Below, piece after piece: positions 1-7,699 of a stretch of 64,000 nt of DNA (positions are counted from its first letter, which is position 1; each line of letters starts with the position of its first letter). A program made the translations under genes and the position numbers. This DNA comes from Stutzerimonas stutzeri (GTDB taxonomy: Bacteria > Pseudomonadota > Gammaproteobacteria > Pseudomonadales > Pseudomonadaceae), in NCBI RefSeq assembly GCF_024448715.1, contig NZ_JAMOHZ010000001.1, positions 434,001 to 498,000 of the forward strand, given 5' to 3'. The notes under the pieces were generated by a model. It ran no database searches and was not told the DNA's origin. It saw only the letters and a program-made list of their open reading frames with translations.

Positions 1-83
1 GTGCGGACGGAGAGACTCGAACTCTCACACCTTGCGGCGCCAGAACCTAAATCTGGTGTGTCTACCAATTCCACCACGTCCGC
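1..83 (-). tRNA. tRNA-Leu (anticodon UAG), 3' CCA end cut by window edge
   Basis: Read on the minus strand the segment folds as a class II tRNA with a long variable arm. The acceptor stem GCGGACG pairs with CGTCCGC, and the anticodon loop ATTTAGG carries UAG. The discriminator base is at position 2 and only part of the CCA tail lies in the window. It is the last of three tRNA genes in tandem. Confidence 0.95.
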
Positions 84-130
84 AGAACTTCTAAACGGAA
101 ACGCCAGGCAGTGCCTGGCGCTTCGGAATA

Positions 131-207
131 TGGGGTGGACGATGGGGTTCGAACCCACGACCGCAGGAGCCACAATCCTGTGCTCTACCAACTGAGCTAC
201 GCCCACC
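131..207 (-). tRNA. tRNA-His (anticodon GUG)
   Basis: The minus strand gives a complete cloverleaf with anticodon GUG. An extra 5' G (position -1) faces C73, the identity element of tRNA-His, and CCA is encoded at positions 133-131. It lies between the Arg and Leu tRNAs. Confidence 0.95.
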
Positions 208-237
208 ATATTGCCTTGCTTATGCCAGAGCCCAAAA

Positions 238-314
238 TGGCGCACCCGGCAGGACTCGAACCTGCGACCATCCGCTTAGAAGGCGGATGCTCTATCCAAC
301 TGAGCTACGGGCGC
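238..314 (-). tRNA. tRNA-Arg (anticodon UCU)
   Basis: Complete cloverleaf on the minus strand. The acceptor stem GCGCCCG pairs with CGGGTGC, the anticodon is UCU and CCA is encoded. It is the first gene of the Arg-His-Leu cluster. Positions 315-584 upstream hold no gene I can see and must contain the tRNA and folD promoters. Confidence 0.95.
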
Positions 315-584
315 TTTATATCTGCATTCTATTCGGAGCGCAGACTTCAAGCTCCGGCCAGTGAAGGCACAGACCTTCAAAAGCCGTCTTACCCAGCAGC
401 AAGCTGTGCTCGACAAGCGGGGCGAATCTTAATGGGCCACCTACAGGCCGTCAACACCAAAACCGAAAAAATTTCAGTCTGGTAAAGGAGTTACGGGAAT
501 AGATGGCCGCATCGTCTTTGCCCGACGGGACCACCGTGCGAGAATGCGCATCCTTTTCAATCTCCCGATGGTTAATCAAGCGTC

Positions 585-1439
585 ATGACCGCAAAACTGA
601 TCGACGGTAAAAAGATCGCTGCCAATATCCGCCAGCAGATTGCCGGCAGAGTCGCCGAGCGCTCTCAGCAAGGCCTCAGAGTTCCAGGACTGGCGGTGAT
701 ACTAGTGGGCACCGACCCGGCGTCTCAGGTCTATGTTGCGCACAAGCGCAAGGACTGTGAGGAAGTCGGATTTAACTCCACCGCCCACGACCTGCCCGCT
801 GAAACCAGCCAGGCCGAATTGCTGGCGCTGATCGATCAGCTCAATGACGACCCACTTATCGACGGTATCCTCGTGCAGCTTCCATTGCCTAAGCACCTCG
901 ACGCGTCGCAGCTGCTTGAACGCATCCGCCCAGACAAAGATGTGGATGGCTTCCACCCATACAATATTGGCCGGCTTGCGCAACGTATGCCCCTGCTCCG
1001 TCCCTGCACACCGAAAGGCATTATGGCGCTGCTTGAAAGCACCGGTATCGACCTGCACGGACTCAACGCAGTGGTCGTCGGTGCGTCCAATATCGTCGGC
1101 CGGCCCATGGCACTGGAACTGCTGTTGGCGGGCTGTACGACAACGGTTACGCATCGCTTCACTAATGATCTGGCCGAGCACGTCAAGCGTGCCGACCTGA
1201 TAGTAGTGGCGACCGGCATCACCGGGCTGGTCAAAGGTGAATGGATTAAGGAAGGCGCAATCGTCATTGATGTAGGCATCAACCGGCAGGCCGACGGCAA
1301 GTTGGTCGGAGACGTGGAGTTCGATGTTGCGGTACAGCGCGCCAGCTGGATTACGCCGGTACCCGGCGGGGTCGGTCCGATGACACGCGCCTGTCTGCTG
1401 GAAAATACGCTGCACGCGGCGGAGCATTTGCACACTTGA
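585..1439 (+). CDS. folD: FolD, methylenetetrahydrofolate dehydrogenase / cyclohydrolase
   Basis: Bifunctional cytoplasmic enzyme of one-carbon metabolism. It oxidises 5,10-methylene-THF to methenyl-THF with NADP and hydrolyses that to 10-formyl-THF. The 284-residue length is normal for FolD. Visible family features are the [14 protein letters not shown] segment with the catalytic Lys near residue 54, the [10 protein letters not shown] motif near 100, the Rossmann segment [11 protein letters not shown] near 165-175, and the C-terminal [10 protein letters not shown] motif. The ATG start follows a short untranslated region. In P. aeruginosa the gene also stands next to a tRNA cluster and cysS; here an ABC transporter island separates it from cysS. 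Confidence 0.97.
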   Translation: MTAKLIDGKKIAANIRQQIAGRVAERSQQGLRVPGLAVILVGTDPASQVYVAHKRKDCEEVGFNSTAHDLPAETSQAELLALIDQLNDDPLIDGILVQLPLPKHLDASQLLERIRPDKDVDGFHPYNIGRLAQRMPLLRPCTPKGIMALLESTGIDLHGLNAVVVGASNIVGRPMALELLLAGCTTTVTHRFTNDLAEHVKRADLIVVATGITGLVKGEWIKEGAIVIDVGINRQADGKLVGDVEFDVAVQRASWITPVPGGVGPMTRACLLENTLHAAEHLHT

Positions 1440-1494
1440 TGTGAGCGCGTTATCAATGACGTGCTTGGCTCCGGGCAGCTACATGGCGTTCAAG

Positions 1495-1521
1495 AAAACG
1501 GCACCCTCGAGTGCCGTTTTT
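1495..1521. terminator. Rho-independent terminator between folD and the ABC operon
   Basis: Hairpin AAAACGGCAC / GTGCCGTTTT with loop CCTCGA and A/T runs on both sides. It can end folD on the plus strand and the convergent ABC transporter operon on the minus strand. Confidence 0.85.
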
Positions 1522-1555
1522 CCGTTGCAGGCCCAGCCGCGCATGCGGTAGCGGC

Positions 1556-3295
1556 TTAACGCTCTTGCTCCCAGGACTTGATCAGTTCGTTATAACTGAC
1601 CGTCTTGCCTTGGGGCTTTTCATTTTCCAACTTGGGCTTCGGCGAGCCCGGCTGGCTCAGCCAGTATTCCGGATCGCGAGGCTCGTTGAGTATTGGTCCG
1701 CACTTCGGTTGTACATTGGCCCGTTCCAGCCGCGCCATCATCGTGTCCTGTGCTTCTGCAAGACCATCGAGCGCTTCCAGAGGCGTCTTGTCGCCGCTGG
1801 CCGCTTCGGCGATGTACTGCCACCAGAGCTGTGCCAGACGCGGATAGTCCGGCACGTTGGTTCCGGTTGGCGTCCACTGCACCCGCGCCGGGCTACGATA
1901 GAACTCAACCAGCCCACCCAGCTTCGGCGCTGCCTCGGTCATGGCGTCGGAGTCGATATCGGATTCACGAATCGGGGTCAGACCGACAAGCGTTTTCTTC
2001 AACGACACGGTTTTCGACACCGTGAACTGTGCATAGAGCCAGGCGGCCAGCCGGCGCTTCTCCGGCGTAGATACGAGGAAGGTCCAGGCCCCGGCGTCCT
2101 GATAGCCAAGCTTCATCCCCTCCTCCCAATACGGGCCTTTGGGCGACGGCGCCATACGCCATTTCGGCGTGCCGTCTTCATTGACAACTGGCAGGCCGGG
2201 CTTGGTCATGTCCGCAGTAAAGGCGGTGTACCAGAAGATCTGTTGAGCAATGTTGCCTTGAGCCGGGACCGGTCCGGATTCGGAGAACGTCATGCCCTGC
2301 GCTTCTGGCGGCGCGTACTCACGCATCCAGTCGACATATTTCTGTGTCGCATAGACCGCCGCCGGTCCGTTGGTTGCGCCGCCACGGGAAACGCTAGAGC
2401 CCACCGGATGGCAGTCCTCAACGCGAATGCCCCACTCGTCCACCGGCAAGCCGTTCGGCAACCCTTTGTCGCCAGCACCTGCCATGGAGAACCAGGCATC
2501 GGTGAAGCGCCAGCCCAGCGACGGGTCTTTCTTGCCGTAGTCCATATGGCCGTAGATGCGCTGTCCGTCGATTTCCTTGACGTGATTACTGAAGAATTCG
2601 GCGATGTCTTCATAAGCGGACCAGTTGACTGGTACGCCCAATTCGTACCCGTAGCGCTCCTTGAATTGCTGCTTCAGTTCGGGGCGCTCGAACCAGTCGG
2701 CACGGAACCAGTAAAGGTTGGCGAACTGCTGGACCGGCAACTGATAGATCTTGCCGTCCGGCCCTGTGGTGAAGGAGATACCGATGAAATCGTCCAGGTC
2801 GAGTGTCGGCAGCGTGTAATCCTTGGCCTCGCCCTCAATCATGTCGCTGATGGCAACCGCTTTGCCATAGCGGAAGTGAGTGCCGATCAGGTCGGAGTCG
2901 TTGATATAACCGTCATAGATATTCTTACCCGACTGCATCTGTGTTTGCAGTTTCTCGACCACGTCGCCCTCTTGCATCAGGTCGTGCCGCAGGCGAATAC
3001 CTGTGATCTCGCTGAAAGCGCGCGCTAGCGTCTTCGACTCGTACTCATGAGTGGTGATGGTTTCCGACGCGACGTTGATCTCCATACCGCGGAACGGCTC
3101 GGCGGCCTTGATGAACCAGCGCAACTCTTCCATCTGCTGCTCGGGCGACAGGGTCGACGGATTGAACTCCGACTCGACCCATTTCTTCGCCGCATCTTCA
3201 TAAGCGTCGGCCCAGGCCGCTCCCGTAATGCCGGACAACGTCAGCAGGGCAGCGAGCGCCATGCCATGTCGGGTGTTGTTTTTATTCTCGAACAT
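1556..3295 (-). CDS. ABC transporter substrate-binding protein, GlpV-like (probable glycerol uptake)
   Basis: Periplasmic solute-binding protein of 579 residues, longer than ordinary sugar-binding proteins and of the size seen in the GlpSTPQUV glycerol transporter family. Residues 1-29 form a signal peptide (hydrophobic MALAALLTLSGITG, cleavage after AWA). I chose the ATG at 3295 because AGGAGG lies 5 bases upstream; a start 13 codons earlier lacks such a site. It is the last gene of a six-gene minus-strand operon: two ATPases, two permeases, a DUF2160 membrane protein and this binding protein. Glycerol as substrate is inferred from the operon architecture; no glpK or glpD is near, so another polyol is possible. 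Confidence 0.85.
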   Translation of the reverse strand: MFENKNNTRHGMALAALLTLSGITGAAWADAYEDAAKKWVESEFNPSTLSPEQQMEELRWFIKAAEPFRGMEINVASETITTHEYESKTLARAFSEITGIRLRHDLMQEGDVVEKLQTQMQSGKNIYDGYINDSDLIGTHFRYGKAVAISDMIEGEAKDYTLPTLDLDDFIGISFTTGPDGKIYQLPVQQFANLYWFRADWFERPELKQQFKERYGYELGVPVNWSAYEDIAEFFSNHVKEIDGQRIYGHMDYGKKDPSLGWRFTDAWFSMAGAGDKGLPNGLPVDEWGIRVEDCHPVGSSVSRGGATNGPAAVYATQKYVDWMREYAPPEAQGMTFSESGPVPAQGNIAQQIFWYTAFTADMTKPGLPVVNEDGTPKWRMAPSPKGPYWEEGMKLGYQDAGAWTFLVSTPEKRRLAAWLYAQFTVSKTVSLKKTLVGLTPIRESDIDSDAMTEAAPKLGGLVEFYRSPARVQWTPTGTNVPDYPRLAQLWWQYIAEAASGDKTPLEALDGLAEAQDTMMARLERANVQPKCGPILNEPRDPEYWLSQPGSPKPKLENEKPQGKTVSYNELIKSWEQER

Positions 3296-3337
3296 AAACA
3301 CCTCCTTTGGGTTTTTTGGAAGGATGAGCCGCAAGGC

Positions 3338-3610
3338 TCAACCCCAGCGCATCACTGCAAACAACCAGACAAGAGACAGCGCGGACGCTATCCAGATGCT
3401 CCAGTCGGTCAGCCCTATCAGCAAAAGATGCCAATAGGCGCTGCCCAGAAGTCCAATGAACAACCGATCGCCCCGCGTAGTGACGATGGGCAGCAAGCCC
3501 TTTCGCGGCACGCAGGGCCGGCGCAGTTCCCACGCACTCATCAGCGCCAGCATCAGGCCGATCACGGCGAAGAACGCAGCAGTTGGTGTGGTCCAGGCCA
3601 TCCAATTCAT
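3338..3610 (-). CDS. DUF2160 small membrane protein, GlpU-like
   Basis: A 90-residue protein with about three hydrophobic segments (residues about 10-26, 50-66 and 69-86). It belongs to the DUF2160 family, which accompanies this type of ABC transporter; the rhizobial counterpart is called GlpU. Its function is not known; an accessory part of the inner-membrane complex is the natural guess. The ATG at 3610 is chosen because the protein then begins just inside the operon, 11 bases after the upstream permease stop, and matches the usual length of the family. Confidence 0.8.
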   Translation of the reverse strand: MNWMAWTTPTAAFFAVIGLMLALMSAWELRRPCVPRKGLLPIVTTRGDRLFIGLLGSAYWHLLLIGLTDWSIWIASALSLVWLFAVMRWG

Positions 3611-3621
3611 CGATAGCTCTC

Positions 3622-4452
3622 CTATACCCGTCCGAGGGCGAAGCCCTTGGCCACGTGGTTGCGCACGAACCAAATCACCAGCATGCCGGGCAGGATAGTC
3701 AGCACCCCGGCGGCAGCCAGCACGCCCCAATCGATTCCCGAAGCCGATACGGTCCGCGTCATTACCGAGACGATGGGTTTGGCGTCCACCGATGTGAGCG
3801 TTCGAGCGAGCAGCAGCTCCACCCAGGAAAACATGAAGCAAAAGAACGCGGTGACACCGATGCCAGAGCCGATCAGCGGAATGAAAATCTTCAGGAAGAA
3901 CTTGGGGAAGCTGTAACCGTCGATGTAGGCCGTCTCGTCGATCTCCTTTGGCACACCGGACATAAAGCCCTCGAGAATCCACACTGCCAGCGGTACGTTG
4001 AACAAACAGTGAGCCAGCGCCACGGCGATATGCGTATCGAACAGGCCGATCGACGAGTACAGCTGGAAGAACGGCAGCAGAAACACCGCAGGCGGCGCCA
4101 TCCGATTGGTTAGTAGCCAGAAGAACAGATGCTTGTCGCCGAGAAAGCGAAAGCGTGAGAAGGCATACGCCGCCGGCAGCGCCACCGTCAGCGAAATCAG
4201 GGTATTCAGGCAGACGTAATACAGCGAATTGATGTAGCCGCTATACCAGCTGCGGTCGGTGAAAATGACGCGGTAGTTGTCTAGCGTGAAGCCCTGCGGC
4301 CAGAGCGTAAGCCCACCGAGGATCTCGGTGTTGCTCTTGAACGACATGTTGACGAGCCAATAAATGGGCACCATCAGAAAGGTGATGTAGAGGATCAGTA
4401 CCGCTCGCTTGCGCAGATGCATTAGCTGGCCCTCTTCATTTCTGGTCGCCAT
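3622..4452 (-). CDS. ABC transporter permease, MalG type (GlpQ-like)
   Basis: Inner-membrane permease of 276 residues with six predicted helices. The cytoplasmic EAA loop that docks the ATPase is visible as EIDETAYIDGYSFPKFFLKI near residues 165-184. It overlaps the preceding permease gene by 17 bases, which suggests translational coupling. It should form the transmembrane pore with the neighbouring permease and serve the binding protein encoded downstream. Confidence 0.88.
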   Translation of the reverse strand: MATRNEEGQLMHLRKRAVLILYITFLMVPIYWLVNMSFKSNTEILGGLTLWPQGFTLDNYRVIFTDRSWYSGYINSLYYVCLNTLISLTVALPAAYAFSRFRFLGDKHLFFWLLTNRMAPPAVFLLPFFQLYSSIGLFDTHIAVALAHCLFNVPLAVWILEGFMSGVPKEIDETAYIDGYSFPKFFLKIFIPLIGSGIGVTAFFCFMFSWVELLLARTLTSVDAKPIVSVMTRTVSASGIDWGVLAAAGVLTILPGMLVIWFVRNHVAKGFALGRV

Positions 4453-5299
4453 GGGTCATCGCCGTATAGAACAGCCAGGACACCAGCAGGATGATCAAGA
4501 AGTAGATCAGCGAGAACGCCGCCGCCGGACCGAGATCGAACTGCCCCACCGCCATCTTGGTGAGTGTCTGGCTGAGAAAAGTGGTGGCATTACCCGGGCC
4601 GCCACCGGTCAGCACGAACGGCTCGGTGTAAATCATGAAGCTGTCCATGAAGCGCAGCATCACGGCGATCAGCAATACGCTCTTCAACTTTGGCAGCTGA
4701 ATGTGGCGGAACACCGCCCACGCCGATGCGCGATCGATGCGTGCCGCCTGGTAGTAGACGTCAGGGATTGCACGCAAGCCTGAATAGCAGAGCAGCGCGA
4801 CCAGCGATGTCCAGTGCCATACGTCCATCACCAGCACCGTCACCCAGGCGTCACGCGTATTCGAGGCATAGTTGTAGCTGATGCCCAGTTCGTTGAGGAC
4901 GTAACCCAACAGGCCGATATCTGCGCGGCCGAAGATTTGCCAGATGGTGCCGACCACGTTCCATGGAATCAGCAAAGGGATCGCCATAACGATCAGGCAC
5001 AGCGAAGCCCAGCGCCCACGGGTCGGCATCGTAAGCGCGACGGCGATACCCAACGGGATCTCGATCAGCAAGACGCAGCCGGAAAAGATGAACTGGCGCA
5101 GCAATGAATCATGCAGACGCGGATCGTTGAGTATCTGCCGATACCAATCGGCACCGACGAAGAATCGTGTCGATGAATCGAAGATGTCCTGCACCGAGTA
5201 GTTGACCACCGTCATCATCGGCAGAATGGCGCTGAACGCCACCAGCAGGAAAACCGGTAGTACCAGCCACCAAGCGCGGTTGTCCTGAACCTTGCTCAT
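4436..5299 (-). CDS. ABC transporter permease, MalF/UgpA type (GlpP-like)
   Basis: Inner-membrane permease of 287 residues with a hydrophobic N-terminal segment (WLVLPVFLLVAFSAILPMM) and six likely helices. The EAA-type loop is recognisable around DVYYQAARIDRASAWAVFRHIQLP (given here only as a landmark near residues 175-200). The start overlaps the stop of the ATPase gene by 4 bases (ATGA). It is the heterodimer partner of the permease encoded next. Confidence 0.88.
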   Translation of the reverse strand: MSKVQDNRAWWLVLPVFLLVAFSAILPMMTVVNYSVQDIFDSSTRFFVGADWYRQILNDPRLHDSLLRQFIFSGCVLLIEIPLGIAVALTMPTRGRWASLCLIVMAIPLLIPWNVVGTIWQIFGRADIGLLGYVLNELGISYNYASNTRDAWVTVLVMDVWHWTSLVALLCYSGLRAIPDVYYQAARIDRASAWAVFRHIQLPKLKSVLLIAVMLRFMDSFMIYTEPFVLTGGGPGNATTFLSQTLTKMAVGQFDLGPAAAFSLIYFLIILLVSWLFYTAMTHGDQK

Positions 5300-6390
5300 G
5301 GCAACTCCTCAACTAGTAGATCATCCGCGTAGAGCATCAGCCATTGCGCCGGAAAGCCCACCCAGGCTTGCCCTTGCGGGACGACCTGATCTTCAGGCAG
5401 GCGCGCCTTGAGTAGCTGGCCTTGCATGCGGAAGGTCAAAATCTTGTAGGTGCCGAGGTCCTCGACGCGCACCGCATCAACCTGCATGCCGCCGCTCGCC
5501 TCGTCGGCGACCTGCACGAACTCGGGTCGGATACCGATCTGCAGGCGCTTGCCGACGAGCGATGGCAGGCGCGCCGCAAGCGATTCGGACAAGCGCAGAT
5601 ATTGATTGCCAAACGCCACACCGCCCTCCTCAGCCCGAACGTCAATCAAATTCATTCCCGGGCTGCCGACGAAGAAACCCACGAAGGTGTGTTGGGGGCG
5701 CTCGAAAAGCTCGCGCGGCGTGCCGAACTGAACGATTTGACCGCCATGCATCACCGCAATTTTTTCGGCGAAGGTCGAGGCTTCCAGCTGGTCATGAGTG
5801 ACGTAGATCATGGTGATGTTGAACTGCTCGTGGATCTGTTTGAGCTTGCGTCGCAACTTCCACTTCAAGTGCGGATCGATGACCGTCAGCGGCTCGTCAA
5901 AGAGGATCGCTGATACGTCGTCCCGCACTAATCCCCGCCCCATGGACACCTTCTGTTTTTCGTCAGCGGTCAGGTTGCGAGCCTTTCGCTTGAGCAGCGG
6001 ATGAAGATCGAGTACCTCGGCAATCTCATGGACCTTGCTGGTGACACGCGCCTCCGGGACGCCCTGATTGCGCAGGGGGAAAGCAAGGTTGTCGAACACA
6101 GTCATGGTGTCGTAGACGACCGGGAACTGAAAAACCTGGGCGATGTTGCGCTGCTCGGGCGTCATCCTGTTCACCTCGCGCGCGTCGAACAGCACCTGCC
6201 CTTCGGATGGGCTGAGCAAACCGGAAATGATGTTCAGCAAAGTTGACTTGCCACAGCCGGAAGGGCCCAGCAATGCATAAGCTCCGCCCTGTTCCCAGAC
6301 ATGGTCCATCTCGCGGATGGCGTAATCCGCTGCGCCACGCGGCTGCGCACTGTAGCTGTGGGCCAGGTTCTGTAGGCGAATCTCTGCCAT
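5296..6390 (-). CDS. ABC transporter ATPase, GlpT-like, with degenerate signature motif
   Basis: Cytoplasmic ATPase of 364 residues with a C-terminal TOBE-type regulatory domain, as in MalK. Walker A GPSGCGKST is at 42-50, the Q-loop Gln is near 88, Walker B AILFDE is at 161-166 and the H-loop His is at 199 (YVTHD). The ABC signature LSGGQ is replaced by LTADE at 140-144. The partner ATPase has the opposite defect, so the pair should have one working and one degenerate ATP site. The gene starts 9 bases after the partner's stop. Confidence 0.88.
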   Translation of the reverse strand: MAEIRLQNLAHSYSAQPRGAADYAIREMDHVWEQGGAYALLGPSGCGKSTLLNIISGLLSPSEGQVLFDAREVNRMTPEQRNIAQVFQFPVVYDTMTVFDNLAFPLRNQGVPEARVTSKVHEIAEVLDLHPLLKRKARNLTADEKQKVSMGRGLVRDDVSAILFDEPLTVIDPHLKWKLRRKLKQIHEQFNITMIYVTHDQLEASTFAEKIAVMHGGQIVQFGTPRELFERPQHTFVGFFVGSPGMNLIDVRAEEGGVAFGNQYLRLSESLAARLPSLVGKRLQIGIRPEFVQVADEASGGMQVDAVRVEDLGTYKILTFRMQGQLLKARLPEDQVVPQGQAWVGFPAQWLMLYADDLLVEELP

Positions 6391-6399
6391 GGGACTTCC

Positions 6400-7482
6400 T
6401 CAGACACGTCGCGCCGGCGCTTGGGCCAACCGGCCCGTGGCGTCGAAGACGAACAGCTTGTGAGTCGGGATGTAGACGCGAATGGGCGAGTCCACTGGAT
6501 AGTCGTGAACTCCCTGCACGTGCAGAACCAAGCTGAAGTGCTCGTTGCGCACGTGGAGAAAGGTCTCCGAGCCGCTGATTTCCGCCAGTTCGACCGTGCC
6601 AGAAACCTCCAGGTCGTCATCATTGGACGGCACCAGCCCGATGTGGCTGGGACGTACACCGAAGCTGTAAGCCCCCTCGCATAGTCCGCGCAGATCGGCG
6701 TTCAGCGGAAAATGCATGCGATCTTCAAAGCTGACCTCACTGGAAGCGATACGCCCTGGCAATAAATTAATCGGCGGCTCGGAAAACAACTCGGCACTCA
6801 GCATCTGGCTCGGCCGGTGATAAACCTCAGACGTCGGTCCGCTCTGGATGACCCGCCCTTCATGCAGAACGGTGGCCGTGCCGCCCAACGCCAAGGCTTC
6901 GTTGGGCTCGGTGGTGGCGTATATGGCAATGCTGCGCCGCGTCCTGAACAGCTCGCGCATTTCCTGACGGAGCTCCTCGCGCAGCTTGTAATCGAGGTTT
7001 ACCAGCGGCTCGTCGAATAGCACCAGATCGGCGTCTTTCACCAGCGCTCGGGCCATGGCCGTCCGCTGCTGCTGGCCACCGGAAAGCTCCAACGGGTGCC
7101 GCTCCAGAAAGCTTTCGATGTGTAGCATTTCCGCCGTTTCGCGAACCTTGCGTTCGATCTCGACCTTACCAACCCCAATCTGACGCAGCGGCGATGCGAT
7201 GTTTTCAAACACAGTCAACGTCGGGTAGTTAATGAATTGCTGGTAAACCATCGACACGTTGCGCTTGCGTACCGGCACGCCGGTCACATCGGCCCCGTTC
7301 ATGAGAATGCGGCCGCTACTCGGCTTGTCGAGGCCGGCCATTAGGCGCATCAGTGAGGTTTTACCCGCTAGCGTTCGCCCGATCAGCACGTTGAACGAAC
7401 CAGGCTCGAAGCCCAGGCAAACGTCGTCGATGTGTAGCTGCCCATCGACCTTCTTGGTGACGTGTTCCAGCGTGAGGGACAT
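6400..7482 (-). CDS. ABC transporter ATPase, GlpS-like, lacking the H-loop histidine
   Basis: First gene of the operon; 360 residues. Walker A is the variant GRTLAGKT (35-42), the signature LSGGQ is intact at 133-137 and Walker B LVLFDE is at 153-158. The switch histidine is missing: the segment reads YATTEP (188-193), where the partner has YVTHDQ. A TOBE-like domain follows. With the partner's failed signature this gives an asymmetric heterodimer. Expression probably depends on the sigma-54 promoter 34-49 bases upstream and the divergent activator. Confidence 0.88.
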   Translation of the reverse strand: MSLTLEHVTKKVDGQLHIDDVCLGFEPGSFNVLIGRTLAGKTSLMRLMAGLDKPSSGRILMNGADVTGVPVRKRNVSMVYQQFINYPTLTVFENIASPLRQIGVGKVEIERKVRETAEMLHIESFLERHPLELSGGQQQRTAMARALVKDADLVLFDEPLVNLDYKLREELRQEMRELFRTRRSIAIYATTEPNEALALGGTATVLHEGRVIQSGPTSEVYHRPSQMLSAELFSEPPINLLPGRIASSEVSFEDRMHFPLNADLRGLCEGAYSFGVRPSHIGLVPSNDDDLEVSGTVELAEISGSETFLHVRNEHFSLVLHVQGVHDYPVDSPIRVYIPTHKLFVFDATGRLAQAPARRV

Positions 7483-7515
7483 GTCGCATCCTTCTATTTG
7501 TTATAGGAGAACGAT

Positions 7516-7531
7516 TGCCATATTCGTGCCA
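7516..7531 (-). promoter_or_regulatory. Sigma-54 (-24/-12) promoter of the ABC transporter operon
   Basis: On the minus strand the sequence TGGCACGAATATGGCA matches the RpoN consensus TGGCACG-N4-TTGCA with one mismatch and the correct spacing of GG and GC. It lies 34 bases upstream of the first ATPase gene, and a gene for a sigma-54 activator is divergent. Confidence 0.85.
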
Positions 7532-7580
7532 TTTCGAAACGGCGGCTCTGGTTCGAGCTCCAGTGGTAAACGAGCAGTTC

Positions 7581-7643
7581 TGAACTGTTCAAAATGAACA
7601 TTTATGAACATTGACAGTGAACAAAAATGAACAAGACTGTTCA
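7581..7643. promoter_or_regulatory. Cluster of TGAACA/TGTTCA hexamers, probable activator-binding enhancer
   Basis: Six hexamers of one family occur in 63 bases: TGTTCA 7586 and 7638; TGAACA 7595, 7605, 7618 and 7628. They form inverted pairs such as TGTTCA-AAA-TGAACA (7586-7600), TGAACA-AGAC-TGTTCA (7628-7643) and the palindrome TGAACTGTTCA (7581-7591). The cluster lies 50-112 bases upstream of the -24 element, where sigma-54 enhancer proteins bind. Confidence 0.75.
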
Positions 7644-7699
7644 GGGCGCACGCTGCAACGCAGCGAAAACAACAAGAACTCGCATTCGAAGAGGGCGAC

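Noticed and set aside
1511-3028. 505-codon plus-strand frame opposite the substrate-binding protein gene
   Set aside because: It is the antisense shadow of a well-supported gene in GC-rich DNA; no ribosome site and no recognisable domain.
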